This document shows positions 38,284-50,680 of a stretch of 64,000 nt of DNA, one piece after another. The position numbers and the translations under genes were made by a program. Under the pieces are notes generated by a model that saw only the letters and a program-made list of their open reading frames with translations, did not search any database and was not told the DNA's origin. The number at the start of each line of letters is the position of its first letter. The stretch's first letter is position 1. Origin of the DNA: Candidatus Nitricoxidivorans perseverans (GTDB lineage: Bacteria > Pseudomonadota > Gammaproteobacteria > Burkholderiales > Rhodocyclaceae); contig CP107246.1 in assembly GCA_030246985.1 (NCBI GenBank), positions 1,118,282-1,182,281 of the forward strand, given 5' to 3'.

Positions 38284-39053
38284 TCATGATCGACGACGTC
38301 CAGCGGCTGCTCGACGACTACACGCGATGGCTCAAGGACAAGACCGCGCTCAAGCAGGCCGGCGTCGACTGGGTGGAAGTCACGACACCGCACCTGGACC
38401 GGCATAACGATTACCTTCAGCTCTACATCCGCAAGGACGGCAACGGCTATCTGCTGACGGATGACGGTTACATCATCAACGACCTGATCAGTTCCGGCTG
38501 CCCGCTGGATAGCCAGAAGCGGCAGGAACTCCTCAAGATCACGCTTGCCGGATTTGGTGTGCAAGTCGATGGCGAACAGCTATTGCTCCACGCCACGCCG
38601 GAGAATTTCTCGCTCAAAAAACACAACCTGATTCAGGCCATGCTGGCCGTAAACGATTTGTTCTATCTGGCCTCGCCCTATGTCGCCAGCCTGTTCTACG
38701 AGGATGTGATGCAGTGGATGGATCTTTCGGATATTCGCTATACACCCAAGATAAAAATTACGGGCAAGAGTGGATATGACCACATGTTCGACTTCGTCAT
38801 TCCCAAGTCGCGCCAGCAGCCCGAGCGCATCATCCAGGCGGTTAGCAACCCGAAGAAGGACACGGCAGAGGCGCTGGTGTTCAAGTGGCTGGATACGCGG
38901 GAGACAAGAGCGCCCGAGTCGCGCCTTCATGCCTTCCTCAACGACAGCACGACGACGGTGTCGCATTCGGTGATCGATGCCTTGAAGAACTATGACTTGG
39001 AGCCCGTGCTGTGGTCGCAACGCGAACAGGCAAGGGAGGCACTGGCAGCGTGA
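38280..39053 (+). CDS. DUF1828/DUF1829 domain protein
   Basis: This 257-residue protein has an N-terminal DUF1828 region ([37 protein letters not shown]) and a C-terminal DUF1829 region ([33 protein letters not shown]). The family is common in restriction-modification islands, with a proposed nuclease-like or antitoxin-like role that is not established. It is translationally coupled to the DUF6978 gene. The start MIMIDD could be either of the first two ATGs. Confidence 0.82.
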   Translation: MIMIDDVQRLLDDYTRWLKDKTALKQAGVDWVEVTTPHLDRHNDYLQLYIRKDGNGYLLTDDGYIINDLISSGCPLDSQKRQELLKITLAGFGVQVDGEQLLLHATPENFSLKKHNLIQAMLAVNDLFYLASPYVASLFYEDVMQWMDLSDIRYTPKIKITGKSGYDHMFDFVIPKSRQQPERIIQAVSNPKKDTAEALVFKWLDTRETRAPESRLHAFLNDSTTTVSHSVIDALKNYDLEPVLWSQREQAREALAA

Positions 39054-39081
39054 TCGTACTGGCACTCGTGGAGTCGACTTC

Positions 39082-39816
39082 GTGAAAGTTCTGTTCCTCG
39101 ACGAATCGGGCGATCACAATTTGTCGGTAATCGATTCATCGTACCCGCTGTTTGTGCTGGGTGGCATCATCGTGGAGCAGGAGTATGCAGCGGGCCCGAT
39201 GGAAGACGCCGTGCGCGACTTCAAGCGGCGACTGTTCGGCCGGGACGATCTGGTATTGCACACGGCCGACATCACGCGGAATCGGAACGGCTTTGAACGG
39301 TTGAAGGAGCGTGAATTCCGCGAACGCTTTTACGCGGAGATCAATGACCTCATGCGCGAATTGCGGTTCCAGGTCGTCGCCTGCGTTGTCCGCAAGGACG
39401 ACCATCTGTCACGCTATGGCGTCGCGGCGCTGGACCCCTACATGTTGAGCCTGGACGTGCTGGTCGAGCGCTTCTGCATGGATATCGGCGACCGCGAATC
39501 CGGTGGCGTCATCGTCGCGGAGAAGCGGGATGTCAGTCTGGATCGCCAACTGGAAATCGCCTGGTTGAACCTCAAGGTGCAGGGCACCCGTTTCATGCAG
39601 GCGAAGGACATTGAGCGGCGCATCACGGGGCTGAACCTGCGAAGCAAGAGTTCGAATATAGCGGCGCTGCAGTTGGCCGACCTCGTGGTGACGCCGATTG
39701 GCCGCACGGTGCTCGGCAAGGCGGTAAAAGAGGACTACCGGATCATTGAGGAGAAGTTCCGGCGCAGCCCGCACGGACGTGTGGATGGCTACGGACTTGT
39801 GGTACTGCCCAAATGA
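39082..39816 (+). CDS. DUF3800 domain protein
   Basis: The GTG at 39082 is preferred because a GGAG lies 8 bases upstream and the frame then starts with VKVLFLDESGDHNLS, the DESG metal-site motif of DUF3800. The 244 residues include SSNIAALQLADLVVTPIGR, the second conserved block. DUF3800 proteins have an RNase H-like fold and are frequent in phage and defence islands; a nuclease role is inferred. It overlaps the following fragment by 4 bases. Confidence 0.82.
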   Translation: MKVLFLDESGDHNLSVIDSSYPLFVLGGIIVEQEYAAGPMEDAVRDFKRRLFGRDDLVLHTADITRNRNGFERLKEREFRERFYAEINDLMRELRFQVVACVVRKDDHLSRYGVAALDPYMLSLDVLVERFCMDIGDRESGGVIVAEKRDVSLDRQLEIAWLNLKVQGTRFMQAKDIERRITGLNLRSKSSNIAALQLADLVVTPIGRTVLGKAVKEDYRIIEEKFRRSPHGRVDGYGLVVLPK

Positions 39817-40246
39817 AAAGGGCCAGCCCCCGCTACGCAGTGACAAGCCCACGACCGAATTATGGGTGCCAATCGCGACTTGCGCAAATTTATTTGACGG
39901 GCTACCGCTCGTTCGTCGCGATCGATGGATTGGGCCACCGCCGCAACAGCATCGAAACCTTGGGGCGCGGCACGCTGAAGATTGCCCGCTTGATGCAGGA
40001 GTTCGGGCATGAACCGCCGACGGTGGCCTTGCGGCAAGGGGCAGTGATCGTGACCTTCGGATTGCCGGGGAAAATGACAGGGAAAACGATAGGGAAACTA
40101 CGGGGAATCGACAGGGAAACGCCCCAGATAGCGCTGCTACTCGATAAGTCCGAAAGTGCAGTGAAACGCGCTACCAGAAAACTCAAGGAAGCGGGTCGCC
40201 TGATGCGTATCGGCCCGGACAAGGGCGGGTACTGGAAGGTGATCGA

Positions 40247-40250
<4 letters not shown>
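39813..40250 (+). pseudogene. C-terminal fragment of an AlbA_2/COG2865 ATP-binding regulator
   Basis: This 145-codon frame has a non-homologous first ~44 residues, then SIETLGRGTLKIARLMQEFG (the usual GRGT motif after the GHKL-like core) and a C-terminal winged helix ([37 protein letters not shown]). The AlbA_2 domain and ATP-binding boxes are missing. It is therefore the 3' remnant of a gene that would be about 480 residues. It is coupled by a GTGA overlap to hsdR, suggesting the intact gene once sat in the operon. The winged helix alone might still be expressed. Confidence 0.68.
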
Positions 40251-43392
<3,142 letters not shown>

Positions 43393-43396
<4 letters not shown>

Positions 43397-44253
43397 CAGG
43401 CGCGAACATGCGGATCCACGAAACCATCGCCGGCCTGCGCGCCGCACTGAAATCCGCCGGCCGCGTTGCACTGGTGCCGACCATGGGCAACCTGCACGAG
43501 GGCCACATCGCGCTGATGAAGCAGGCGCGCGGCCACGGCGATTCGGTGGTGGCGACCATCTTCGTCAACCGGCTCCAGTTCCGCCCCGGCGAGGACTTCG
43601 AGAAATACCCGCGCACCTTCGCGGCCGACTGCGAAAAGCTCGAGGCGGCCGGCGTCGATTTTCTCTTCGCGCCGACCGAGGCCGAAATGTACCCGCGGCC
43701 GCAGGGCTTCCACGTCGAGCCGCCGCCGGAACTGGCGAACATCCTCGAGGGCGAATTCCGCCCCGGCCATTTCCGGGGCGTGGCCACCGTGGTCATGAAG
43801 CTGTTCCAGATCGTACAGCCGGACGCGGCGCTGTTCGGCAAGAAGGACTGGCAGCAGCTCGCGGTCATCCGCGCCATGGTGCGGGACCTGAACCTGCCCA
43901 TCGAGATCGTGGCCGGGGAGACGGTGCGGGCTCCGGACGGGCTGGCGCTGTCCTCGCGCAACGGCTATCTCTCCGAAGCGGAGCGGGCCGAGGCCCCCAG
44001 GCTGCACCGGGTTCTGACGAAAGTCGTGGAGGCGATCCGGGCCGGAAACCGCGACCGGGCGGGGCTCGAAGCCGCCGCCGTCGCCGAATTGCGGGCGGCT
44101 GGCTGGATTCCGGACTATATTGCGGTACGTAATCGGATTGATCTACAATTGCCGCCCCGCCACGAATCCATCGATCCGGGCGAGGCCGACCTCATAGTGC
44201 TGGCCGCGGCGCGGCTGGGAAGTACCCGACTCATCGACAACCTGGAAGTCTAG
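43393..44253 (+). CDS. panC: Pantothenate synthetase
   Basis: This 286-residue protein has the HIGH-like motif [15 protein letters not shown], the [12 protein letters not shown] segment and the [14 protein letters not shown] block. It joins pantoate and beta-alanine. The ATG at 43393 makes an ATGA overlap with hsdR. An internal ATG five codons later ([14 protein letters not shown]) matches the usual family start and may be the native one. It is followed by panD after 10 bases. Confidence 0.95.
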
Positions 44254-44263
44254 GACCGCGACA

Positions 44264-44656
44264 ATGCAACGCATGATGCTGAAATCCAAGCTGCACCGCG
44301 TCACCGTCACGCAGGCCGAGCTCCATTACGAGGGTTCCTGCGCCATCGACGAGGACCTGCTCGACGCGGCCGACATCCGGGAATACCAGCAGATCGAGGT
44401 CTGGAACATCAACAACGGCGAGCGGTTCACCACCTACGCCATCAAGGCCGAGCGCGGTTCCGGAACGATTTCGGTCAATGGAGCTGCCGCCCGCAAGGCC
44501 TCCGCCGGCGACCTGCTGATCATCGCAACCTTCGCCTCCTACAACGAGATCGAGCTGGCCCGGTTCAAGCCGGACCTGGTGTATGTGGATGCGAGGAACC
44601 GCATCACGCATCATAGTAGGAACATTCCGGCACAATCCGCAGCCCAGGCCGCCTGA
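44264..44656 (+). CDS. panD: Aspartate 1-decarboxylase (pyruvoyl enzyme)
   Basis: This 130-residue proenzyme starts [20 protein letters not shown]. The self-cleavage site is in HYEGSCAID (Gly-Ser bond), which generates the pyruvoyl cofactor. It makes beta-alanine for PanC. It is the last pan gene. A 7-bp stem (GGCCGCC / GGCGGCC) spans its stop codon at 44647-44664 but lacks a T-run. Confidence 0.96.
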   Translation: MQRMMLKSKLHRVTVTQAELHYEGSCAIDEDLLDAADIREYQQIEVWNINNGERFTTYAIKAERGSGTISVNGAAARKASAGDLLIIATFASYNEIELARFKPDLVYVDARNRITHHSRNIPAQSAAQAA

Positions 44657-44689
44657 AGGCGGCCCGGTCTGAGACAACGCGGCGGCCAG

Positions 44690-46516
44690 CTACCGCCCGG
44701 TAACGGCCGGCAGCGCCTTGGCCACTTCCTTGACGATAAGCCAGCGGCCGTCGAGTTTTTCCCACTCCAAGGTCTTGAGCGTCACGTCGGCGTAGCCGGC
44801 GGCGCGATAGGTCTGCCTGAAAGTGGCGGCGGCATGGCCGGCATCGCGTACGGCGACTTTGACGTCGGCGATATCCAACTGGATATCGCCAGCCCGCTCG
44901 ATGATGCGCTTGCGCTTGCCTGCCCAGGCTTTCCGGCTGCCGCCGTCGGTCGGCGCGAAGGCCGGAGCGTAGGCGTCCAGATAGGCTTGCAGGTCGCGAC
45001 TCGACCAGGCCTTGGCCCATGCCTCGATCGCCTGCGCAATCTCGGCCTCGGCAGCCGGCGGCTCCTCCCGCACCGACGGCGCCTCCGGGGGCTGCGGCGC
45101 CAGGTCCTTGAGCATTTCCATGGCCCGGGCATCCAGGGCCGCCTTGTTGGCGACATAGAGCGTCGGCGTTTCGACCGGGCATCGTTCGTCCGCTTCTTCG
45201 GCACTGTCCCATGATTCGACCTCCGGCTGCATATCCTGCTCGATCCGGGACAGGCCGAGGGCGCCCAGCAGGGTGCCGATGCCGGCTTGAGCGCGGGCAT
45301 GGGCGATGCCCAGGTCGTATTCGGCGTTGGCATAAGCGCGCTTGGCCTGGAACAACTCATTCTCGGAGTCGAGCAAGTCGAGCAGTGTGCGCTGGCCGAT
45401 GTCGAATTGCTTACGGTAGGCGTCCCGAGCCTTTTCGATGGAGACCTGGTGCTGATCCAGGTAGCCCAGTTGTTCCCTGAGCTTGAGGATGTCGTTGTAG
45501 GCGATGGACAGGGTCTGCCGGGTGTCCCGGCAGGTCTTGTCCCTCAGGTCGCGGGCGACGTTGAGTTGCTCGGCGTACTGGCGCGAGCGAGCGATGTCGC
45601 TCTTGCCGTTGAAGAGGTTCCAGGTGAGGACGACTTCGGCGGTATCGGTGGCATGCGATCCGATGTAACCGTTCAGGTCGCTGCCCCGTTCACTCTTGAG
45701 GCGAAGATCGACGCGCGGCTGGTAGGCGGCCTTGCGCACGTCGGCGGCGGCTTGGGCGGAGCGGACGTTCTCGATGGCGGCGCGCAGGGCGGGATGCCGG
45801 CGCTGGAGCGTTTCAACGGCCGCTTTGACGCCGTCCGGCAGGCCCTTGATCATGAGGGGAGGTTCGGCGAGTTCCTGGCCGGGGGCGGCGCCGACGAGCC
45901 GCTGAAAGCGGGCGCTGACGTCATGCAGGTTGGAGGTTTCCGTCAACAGGTTGGCTTCGGCCAGAGCCAGCCGACCGGAGGCCTGTTCCAGGTCGACCTT
46001 GCGGCCGACGCCGGCCTGCACTTTCTGCTGGATCTGTTCCAGCACGGAGCGGTGGCGGACGTAGTTGTCCTCGGCCAGCACGACCAGATTGCGGTAGCGC
46101 AGGACGTCGAGGTAGGCGCGGGCGGCTTCGAGGGCGATGGTCTCGGAGGTGTCCTGGAGTTCGAACAGGCGCACCCGCCGGGCGTAGTCGAGGCGAGCGA
46201 CTTCGCTCCGGGTGCCGAAGCCGTCGTAGAGCATCTGGGTCAAGGTCAGGGCGGTGGAGGAACGGCTGTAACTCCTGTTCATGTTGGGATCGTTGCGATC
46301 CTCTTGCCCCGCCGCCGCCGTCAGGTCCACCTTTGGCAGGTAGCTTCCGAAGGCCACTTCCCGCTCTTCCGCCGCCGCCTTGTAGGCGTGCCAGCGCGAC
46401 TGGACTTCGGGATGGCTCAATACCGCCTGCTGTGCGGCGTCCCTGAGCGTCTGAACCTGCGCGGCCGCCAAGGCCGGCAACGCCAGCAAAAAGAACAACC
46501 ATGTCTTGCGGTACAT
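44690..46516 (-). CDS. TolC-family type I secretion outer-membrane protein with C-terminal NTF2-like domain
   Basis: This 608-residue protein has a signal peptide (MYRKTWLFFLLALPALAAAQ) and a TolC/LapE-like outer-membrane efflux domain to about residue 435 (two internal repeats; LTQMLYDGFGTRSEVARLDY and KQFDIGQRTLLDLLDSENEL). A linker with PPEAPSVREEPP follows, then a ~110-residue C-terminal domain (QAIEAWAKAWSSRDLQAYLDAY to the end) of the NTF2/SnoaL or DUF4440 type. Ordinary TolC proteins are about 450 residues, so the extension is a fusion. It is divergent from the LapG-like gene and probably serves the HlyD/ABC pair at 49-53 kb. Confidence 0.85.
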   Translation of the reverse strand: MYRKTWLFFLLALPALAAAQVQTLRDAAQQAVLSHPEVQSRWHAYKAAAEEREVAFGSYLPKVDLTAAAGQEDRNDPNMNRSYSRSSTALTLTQMLYDGFGTRSEVARLDYARRVRLFELQDTSETIALEAARAYLDVLRYRNLVVLAEDNYVRHRSVLEQIQQKVQAGVGRKVDLEQASGRLALAEANLLTETSNLHDVSARFQRLVGAAPGQELAEPPLMIKGLPDGVKAAVETLQRRHPALRAAIENVRSAQAAADVRKAAYQPRVDLRLKSERGSDLNGYIGSHATDTAEVVLTWNLFNGKSDIARSRQYAEQLNVARDLRDKTCRDTRQTLSIAYNDILKLREQLGYLDQHQVSIEKARDAYRKQFDIGQRTLLDLLDSENELFQAKRAYANAEYDLGIAHARAQAGIGTLLGALGLSRIEQDMQPEVESWDSAEEADERCPVETPTLYVANKAALDARAMEMLKDLAPQPPEAPSVREEPPAAEAEIAQAIEAWAKAWSSRDLQAYLDAYAPAFAPTDGGSRKAWAGKRKRIIERAGDIQLDIADVKVAVRDAGHAAATFRQTYRAAGYADVTLKTLEWEKLDGRWLIVKEVAKALPAVTGR

Positions 46517-46634
46517 GTGTGAGCTCCCGAAAAAGAGAAAATATGATGCCGATTTGCCTCAAAGTGAGAATTCTAATACGTCATGATCAAACATGCACAT
46601 CCTGTTCCAACAGGCTCTCGCTTATCATTCCGCC

Positions 46635-47348
46635 ATGACCGCCATCCGACACCGGGATCGCTCAGTCACCGTGGCGCACCATCCGGGCGGCTGGCGGCCG
46701 GTTCTGGCGGCGGTTGCGGGAAGCGCCATCGTTGGCGCCGCATGCGCGCTCGATTTCGACCGCCTGCTGGCCGGCATCGGCCAGAGGTTCGGACCGGCGG
46801 CCGTCGCGTCGTTCCGGGATTGGCGCCGACTGCTCGATGAAGCCCCCGCCCTTTCCGTCCCGGACAAGCTCAGGCGCGTCAACGAGTTCTTCAATCGGCG
46901 CATCCTTTTCCTGGACGACATCAAGGTGTGGGGGCAGAGTGACTACTGGGCCACCCCCCTGGAAACCATCGGCAAGGGGCAGGGCGATTGCGAGGACTTC
47001 ACCATCGCCAAGTATTACACCCTGCTCAATGCCGGCATGCCAAACGAGAACCTGAGGCTGGTCTACGTCAAGGCCCGCATCGGCGGGCCTTCCAGCACCG
47101 TACAGCAGGCCCACATGGTGCTGGCCTGGTACGCCACGCCTGATGCCGAGCCGCTGGTGCTCGACAACCTGATCACCGACATCCGCCCCGCCAGCCGTCG
47201 TCCGGACCTGCAACCGGTGTTCAGCTTCAACAGCCAGGGCATCTGGCAGGGCGCCGGCGGCGGGGCGCCAAGCGCCGCCGCCGGCCCCGGCCGCCTGTCG
47301 CGCTGGCAGGACCTCCTGCAACGCGCCCGCGCCGAAGGATTTGATTGA
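46635..47348 (+). CDS. lapG: LapG-like transglutaminase-family cysteine protease
   Basis: This protein of 237 residues (or 251 if the in-frame ATG at 46593 is used; neither has a clear ribosome-binding site) has an N-terminal hydrophobic segment (WRPVLAAVAGSAIVGAACAL) and the catalytic triad: Cys in GQGDCEDF, His in QAHMVLAW, Asp in LVLDNLITDI. LapG cleaves a large surface adhesin in the periplasm to release biofilm cells. It is directly followed by the LapD-like gene, its regulator in the Lap paradigm. Confidence 0.87.
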   Translation: MTAIRHRDRSVTVAHHPGGWRPVLAAVAGSAIVGAACALDFDRLLAGIGQRFGPAAVASFRDWRRLLDEAPALSVPDKLRRVNEFFNRRILFLDDIKVWGQSDYWATPLETIGKGQGDCEDFTIAKYYTLLNAGMPNENLRLVYVKARIGGPSSTVQQAHMVLAWYATPDAEPLVLDNLITDIRPASRRPDLQPVFSFNSQGIWQGAGGGAPSAAAGPGRLSRWQDLLQRARAEGFD

Positions 47349-47369
47349 AGGATTTTGAAAGGAAACGCC

Positions 47370-49289
47370 ATGTCGATGTATCGTCAATTGTGGCTCGCCA
47401 TCATCGTCAGCATGTGCCTGGCCCTGGCCGGAAGCCTCTTTGCCTCGCTGCTGTCGGCCCGGGGCTATCTGGAGCAGCAGCTCGGCATGAAGAATGCCGA
47501 CAACGCCGCCGCCCTCGCTCTCGCCTTGAGCCAGCAGAGCCCGGATGCGGTGATGGTGGAACTGGCCGCGGCCGCCCTGTTCGACAGCGGCCATTACGAA
47601 TCGATTCACGTCACCGACCCCTTCGGGAAAACCATCGTCGAACGAACGGCGCCGACGGATGAATACGACGTCCCCGCCTGGTTCGCCCGCAGCCTGCCCA
47701 TAAAGGCCCCGCCCGGCGTCGCCCGAATCAGCAGCGGCTGGAAGCAGTTCGGCACCGTCACGCTGGTCAGCCACAGCCGCTTCGCCTATCGCGCCCTCTG
47801 GAAAAGCGCCCTGGAAATGCTGGGTGCGCTGGTGCTGGCCGGCATCATCGGCGGCCTGCTCGGCAGCATGATCCTGCGCCGGCTGCGCCGGCCTCTCCAG
47901 GCGGTCATCGACCAGGCCCGGGCCATCACCGAGCGGCGTTTCATCACCATCCCGGAACCCGAAGTGCCCGAACTGCGCCAATTGGCCGGCGCCATGAACG
48001 CCACCGTCGAGCGACTGAAGGCCATGTTCGACGAGGAGGCCGCGCGCTTGGAGGCCGTTCGCCAGGAAGCGAACTTCGATCCGCTCACCGGCCTGGCCAA
48101 CCGCGACTACTTCATGGCCCGGCTGCGCGCCGTGGCGGAATGCGACGAATCGACCGGCGGCTCGCTGTTCCTGGTGCGCATCGCCGATCTGGCCGACATC
48201 AATCGGCGGATCGGCCGCGCCGCCACCGACGATTTGCTGCGGCGCATCGGCAGTGCCGTGGGCGCCCGTACCGGGCAGCATGCCGACGGCCTGGCCGGCC
48301 ATCTCAACGGCGCTGACTTTGCCCTCCTGCTGCCGGGCGGGCACGGCGCCCGGATAGTGGCCGACGATCTGCTCCAGTCCCTGGTACAGGAGGCTTCCCC
48401 GTTCATCGAGCACGGCCCCACCGCCTTCATCGGCTTCGGTAGCTTCGGCTGCGACCGGAAAATGGACAGCCTGCTCGCCCAGGTGGATGCGGCCCTGGCC
48501 GGCGTCCAGGCCGAGGGCGCCAATGGCGTTCGCGAAGCCGTCCTGGCCGGCGACGACGAGGTGCCGAGGAGCGCGGGACAGTGGGCGCAATTGATCCGCC
48601 GCGCTCTCGATCAGCACTGGGTTCGGCTGATCGACTTCCCCGTCACCGATATGGCCGGCGGCCTGATCCACCGCGAATGCCCCCTGCGCCTGATGCTCGA
48701 CGGCAAAGGCGAATGGCTGCCGGCCGGACGCTTCCTGCCCATGGCGGAGCGGCTCAAGCTGACCCCGGAGATCGACCTGGCAGCCGTCACCCTCGGCCTG
48801 GAACAACTCTCGGACAATCCGGCCGCGCCCGGCCTCGCCGTCAACCTCTCGGCCAGTTCCATCCACGACGGGAATTTCCGCCGCCAGCTGCGCACCCTGC
48901 TCGACGGGCAGCACGCCGCCGACCGCCTATGGCTGGGAGTGGCCGAGACGGGCGCACTCAAGTACCTGAGCGACTTCCGCCTGTTCTGCCGCGAATTGGA
49001 CGGCACCGGCTGCAAGCTCGGCCTCAAACACTTCGGACGACAGTTCAGCCAGATCGGCCAGCTGCACGATCTGGCGCTGGACTACCTGAAGGTCGACGCC
49101 AGCTTCGTCCGCGGCATCGACGGCCACGCCGGCAACCAGGCCTTCCTCAAGGGGCTCGCCGGCATCGCGCACGGCATCGGCCTCACGGTACTCGCCGAAG
49201 GCGTGCTCAGCGAGGCGGAACTGGCCACCCTGGCGGAACTGGGCTTCGACGGCGCCACCGGGCCGGCGGTGAAGGACACCGCGCCATAA
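47370..49289 (+). CDS. lapD: LapD-like c-di-GMP receptor (degenerate GGDEF-EAL)
   Basis: The ATG at 47370 follows a GAAAGGAAA box and gives 639 residues. Two membrane segments flank a periplasmic LapD/MoxY-type domain (about residues 30-150). A HAMP-like segment follows, then a GGDEF domain whose signature is degenerate (NGADF) and an EAL domain with RECPLRL in place of the EAL motif, so it should bind and not turn over c-di-GMP. LapD sequesters LapG when c-di-GMP is high. It lies 21 bases after the LapG-like gene. Confidence 0.87.
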   Translation: MSMYRQLWLAIIVSMCLALAGSLFASLLSARGYLEQQLGMKNADNAAALALALSQQSPDAVMVELAAAALFDSGHYESIHVTDPFGKTIVERTAPTDEYDVPAWFARSLPIKAPPGVARISSGWKQFGTVTLVSHSRFAYRALWKSALEMLGALVLAGIIGGLLGSMILRRLRRPLQAVIDQARAITERRFITIPEPEVPELRQLAGAMNATVERLKAMFDEEAARLEAVRQEANFDPLTGLANRDYFMARLRAVAECDESTGGSLFLVRIADLADINRRIGRAATDDLLRRIGSAVGARTGQHADGLAGHLNGADFALLLPGGHGARIVADDLLQSLVQEASPFIEHGPTAFIGFGSFGCDRKMDSLLAQVDAALAGVQAEGANGVREAVLAGDDEVPRSAGQWAQLIRRALDQHWVRLIDFPVTDMAGGLIHRECPLRLMLDGKGEWLPAGRFLPMAERLKLTPEIDLAAVTLGLEQLSDNPAAPGLAVNLSASSIHDGNFRRQLRTLLDGQHAADRLWLGVAETGALKYLSDFRLFCRELDGTGCKLGLKHFGRQFSQIGQLHDLALDYLKVDASFVRGIDGHAGNQAFLKGLAGIAHGIGLTVLAEGVLSEAELATLAELGFDGATGPAVKDTAP

Positions 49290-49309
49290 AGCGCTGCCGG
49301 TCCGCCGCC

Positions 49310-50680
49310 TCAGCGTTCCGTCAGGGCCATCTGCTTGGCTCGCAGCACGGGCTTCAGGAGGTAGGAGAGGATGCTTTTCTGGCCGGTGATGATGTCCACT
49401 TCGGCGACCATGCCGGGGATGATGGGCAGGTTGTCGCCCAGGGTGGGCCGGGTGGTCCGTACGCGAACGATGTAGAAGGTGTTGCCTTTCTCGTCGGTCA
49501 CCGAGTCGGCGCCGATGTGCTCCAGCGTCGCCTCCAGCCCGCCGTAGACGGAGAAGTCGTAGGCGGTGAAGCGCACCATGGCCCGCTGGCCCGGCCGCAG
49601 GAAGGCGATGTCCTTGGGCAGCACCTTGGCCTCCAACAGCAGGTTGTCCTCAAGCGGCACCACCTCGACGACATCCCGGCCGGGCTGGACGACGCCGCCG
49701 ACGGTATTGACCAGCAGGCGCTTGACGGTGCCCCTCACCGACGAACGCAGGGCCGCATGCTTGACCCGGTCCTCGATGCCGACGCTGCTCTCGGAGATGG
49801 CATTGAGCTTGGCGGCGGCATCGGCCAGTTCCTTGCCGACCTCGTTGCGGAAGGCCAGTTCCACTTCCTGGATCTTGCGGCTGGCCTCGGCGATGGCCGC
49901 CTGGCTGCGAAATATCTGCGCCGCGGCCATGTCGCGCTCGCCCCGGAAGCGGGAGGTGTCCCGCTCCAGGCGCAACAGCTCCACTTCGGAGACAGCGCCC
50001 GAGCCGAGCAGCGGTTTGGTCACGGCCAGTTCCCTCGCCGTCAGCTCGTAGGCCTGGACGGCCTGCTCGCGCCTGGCGCGCATCTCTGCCAGTTCCTGCT
50101 GGCGCTGGGTCATCTGCTGGCGGGCGATGGAGACCTGGGCCGCCAGGCTTGACCTGGACGTCTCGTACATGCGCCGCTCCTCGTCCACGGTCTTCGGATC
50201 CTCCTTGAGGACTTCCTCGGGCGCTTCGAAGGGCTTGTTCTCTGCCAGTGCGCGCAGCCGGGCCACTTTCGCCAGGAGCGCCAAGTGCTGGGCGCGGCTC
50301 TCCCGCGCGGAAGACTCGAAGCGCGTCGGATCGATGCGCAGGAGGATCTGGTCCTTCTCGACGACCTGCCCCTCCCGCACGAGGATCTCCTCGACGATGC
50401 CGCCGTCCAAGCTTTGCAACACCTGCAATTGCCGGGAGGGGATCACCTTGCCCTCGCCGCGTGTGATCTCGTCGATCCGCGCCACGGCCGCCCACGCGAC
50501 GAACACGGCGAAGACAACGCCGACGCTCTTGAGCAGCACCTTCGCCCGCAGGGGCTCCTGCTGCTTGATGACGTAGTCGGCGTCGCGGATGAAATCGGTT
50601 TCCAGGTGGTCCGGATCCGATCTCCAGTCCATAAGCCAGCCATGCAGCCTCTTGGCCGCGGAGAGCAACCGAAGCTTCAT
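49310..50680 (-). CDS. Type I secretion membrane-fusion protein (HlyD/LapC family)
   Basis: This 456-residue protein has one N-terminal membrane segment (LLKSVGVVFAVFVAWAAVARI), a biotinyl-lipoyl-like domain (GIVEEILVREGQVVEKDQIL), long coiled-coil hairpins (residues 110-290) and the C-terminal HlyD domain (PGMVAEVDIITGQKSILSYLLKPV). It bridges the inner-membrane ABC exporter and the TolC-family pore. It overlaps the ABC gene by 4 bases and is convergent with lapD. Confidence 0.93.
   Translation of the reverse strand: MKLRLLSAAKRLHGWLMDWRSDPDHLETDFIRDADYVIKQQEPLRAKVLLKSVGVVFAVFVAWAAVARIDEITRGEGKVIPSRQLQVLQSLDGGIVEEILVREGQVVEKDQILLRIDPTRFESSARESRAQHLALLAKVARLRALAENKPFEAPEEVLKEDPKTVDEERRMYETSRSSLAAQVSIARQQMTQRQQELAEMRARREQAVQAYELTARELAVTKPLLGSGAVSEVELLRLERDTSRFRGERDMAAAQIFRSQAAIAEASRKIQEVELAFRNEVGKELADAAAKLNAISESSVGIEDRVKHAALRSSVRGTVKRLLVNTVGGVVQPGRDVVEVVPLEDNLLLEAKVLPKDIAFLRPGQRAMVRFTAYDFSVYGGLEATLEHIGADSVTDEKGNTFYIVRVRTTRPTLGDNLPIIPGMVAEVDIITGQKSILSYLLKPVLRAKQMALTER

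Noticed and set aside
44647-44664. A Rho-independent terminator at the end of panD
   Set aside because: The stem is only 7 bp, includes the stop codon in its loop and is not followed by a T-run.
46662-48914. A 750-codon minus-strand frame opposite the LapG- and LapD-like genes
   Set aside because: It has no recognisable motifs and typical shadow composition; the plus-strand genes have a catalytic triad and GGDEF/EAL folds.
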